Assembly: GCF_026183895.1 (NCBI RefSeq)
Contig: NZ_JAPFQI010000009.1
Span: 1-64,000 of the forward strand
Length of the DNA: 64,000 nucleotides
From: Sabulicella glaciei
GTDB lineage: Bacteria; Pseudomonadota; Alphaproteobacteria; Acetobacterales; Acetobacteraceae
Direction: 5' to 3'
Part shown: one piece after another, positions 63,743 through 64,000 of the stretch
Numbering within the stretch: position 1 is the stretch's first letter
Layout: each line of letters begins with the position of its first letter
Program-made: the position numbers and the translations under genes
The notes under the pieces: generated by a model
Seen by the model: the letters and a program-made list of their open reading frames with translations, nothing else
Databases searched by the model: none
What the model was told of the DNA's origin: nothing

Positions 63743-64000
63743 TTGGACATTTCCGCTGATCTTCCCGTTCCCCGCCTCACCCGGCTGCGGCTGACCCGGT
63801 TCCGCTCCTACCTCGCGGCGGAGTTCCGGCTGGGCGGACGCCTCGTGCTGCTCACCGGGCCGAACGGCGCCGGCAAGACCAACCTCCTGGAGGCGATCAG
63901 CCTGCTCGCCCCGGGGCGGGGGCTGCGGGGCGCGCGGCTGGCCGATGTCGCGATGCGCGGCGCCCCCTCCTGGGCCGTGTCCGGCCGCTTCGAGGACGGG
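63743..64000 (+). CDS. recF: DNA repair protein RecF, N-terminal part (partial)
   Basis: The gene runs past the end of the window. From TTG (MDISADLPVPRLTRLRLTRF) the frame has RLTRFRSYLAAEF and the Walker A motif LLTGPNGAGKTNLLEAISLL, then RGLRGARLADVAMRG. RecF is the ATP-dependent loading factor for RecA with RecO/RecR. Position after dnaN is the conserved dnaA-dnaN-recF order. The TTG start is the earliest supported; a later start is possible. Confidence 0.85.
   Translation, partial: MDISADLPVPRLTRLRLTRFRSYLAAEFRLGGRLVLLTGPNGAGKTNLLEAISLLAPGRGLRGARLADVAMRGAPSWAVSGRFEDG

Overview
The window is very GC-rich bacterial chromosomal DNA. It is almost fully coding, with many ATGA/TGATG overlaps and GTG or TTG starts. 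An alphaproteobacterium is suggested by the continuous tuf-rpsJ ... secY-adk-rpsM-rpsK-rpoA-rplQ order, the dnaQ-coaE-aroE block, rpsT directly before dnaA-dnaN-recF, a Bug/TctC-type receptor and a VPxPAG-CTERM protein. Rhodospirillales/Acetobacteraceae (Roseomonas-like) is my best guess; this is inference, since no 16S gene lies in the window.

Layout. (1) 1-14250: end of tuf, the S10, spc and alpha ribosomal operons, with secY, adk and rpoA, closed by a strong terminator after rplQ. (2) 14265-20324: a Bug-type solute-binding protein with a small coupled secreted protein, a 24-residue membrane peptide, a PEP-CTERM-like exported protein, and a minus-strand operon of NUDIX hydrolase, AlaX-type tRNA editing protein, SseA sulfurtransferase and MetC. 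(3) 20364-33868: an envelope/exopolysaccharide region. It holds an EamA exporter, a GT39-like membrane transferase, a YdcF-like protein, an atypically lower-GC GT4 gene, a tightly coupled six-gene minus-strand operon (sugar-1-P transferase, Wzx-like flippase, two GT4, two GT2), a large multi-TM protein and a GtrB-like GT2. (4) 33937-50496: mixed metabolism and housekeeping: greB, MFS and EamA transporters, a GNAT gene broken by one amber codon, an alpha/beta hydrolase, an orphan molybdenum hydroxylase large subunit, an oxaloacetate-decarboxylase-like enzyme, an FMN 2-hydroxyacid dehydrogenase, a Tyr/Pro-repeat lipoprotein, ampG, a histidine phosphatase, a tandem SYLF pair, a YcgN-like protein, and a DapA-like/cupin/GH1/SDR cluster. 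(5) 50534-55042: an XRE regulator divergent from a small membrane protein around a perfect palindrome, then a stretch of decayed exopolysaccharide genes (yjbH tail, wzy-like, sugar transferase), a 22-bp perfect inverted repeat, an HNH nuclease gene with an uncertain N-terminus, and a small protein that looks like sigma-70 region 1.1 on its own. (6) 55043-64000: dnaQ, coaE, aroE, a hotdog thioesterase, ubiE, mutM, enoyl-CoA hydratase, rpsT, dnaA, dnaN and the start of recF.

Most of the window is conserved housekeeping DNA. The least ordinary part is about 51.0-55.0 kb, where a second exopolysaccharide locus has decayed next to a possible mobile-element scar, an HNH nuclease and a stand-alone sigma-1.1-like protein. 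I see no rRNA, tRNA, CRISPR array or intact transposase.
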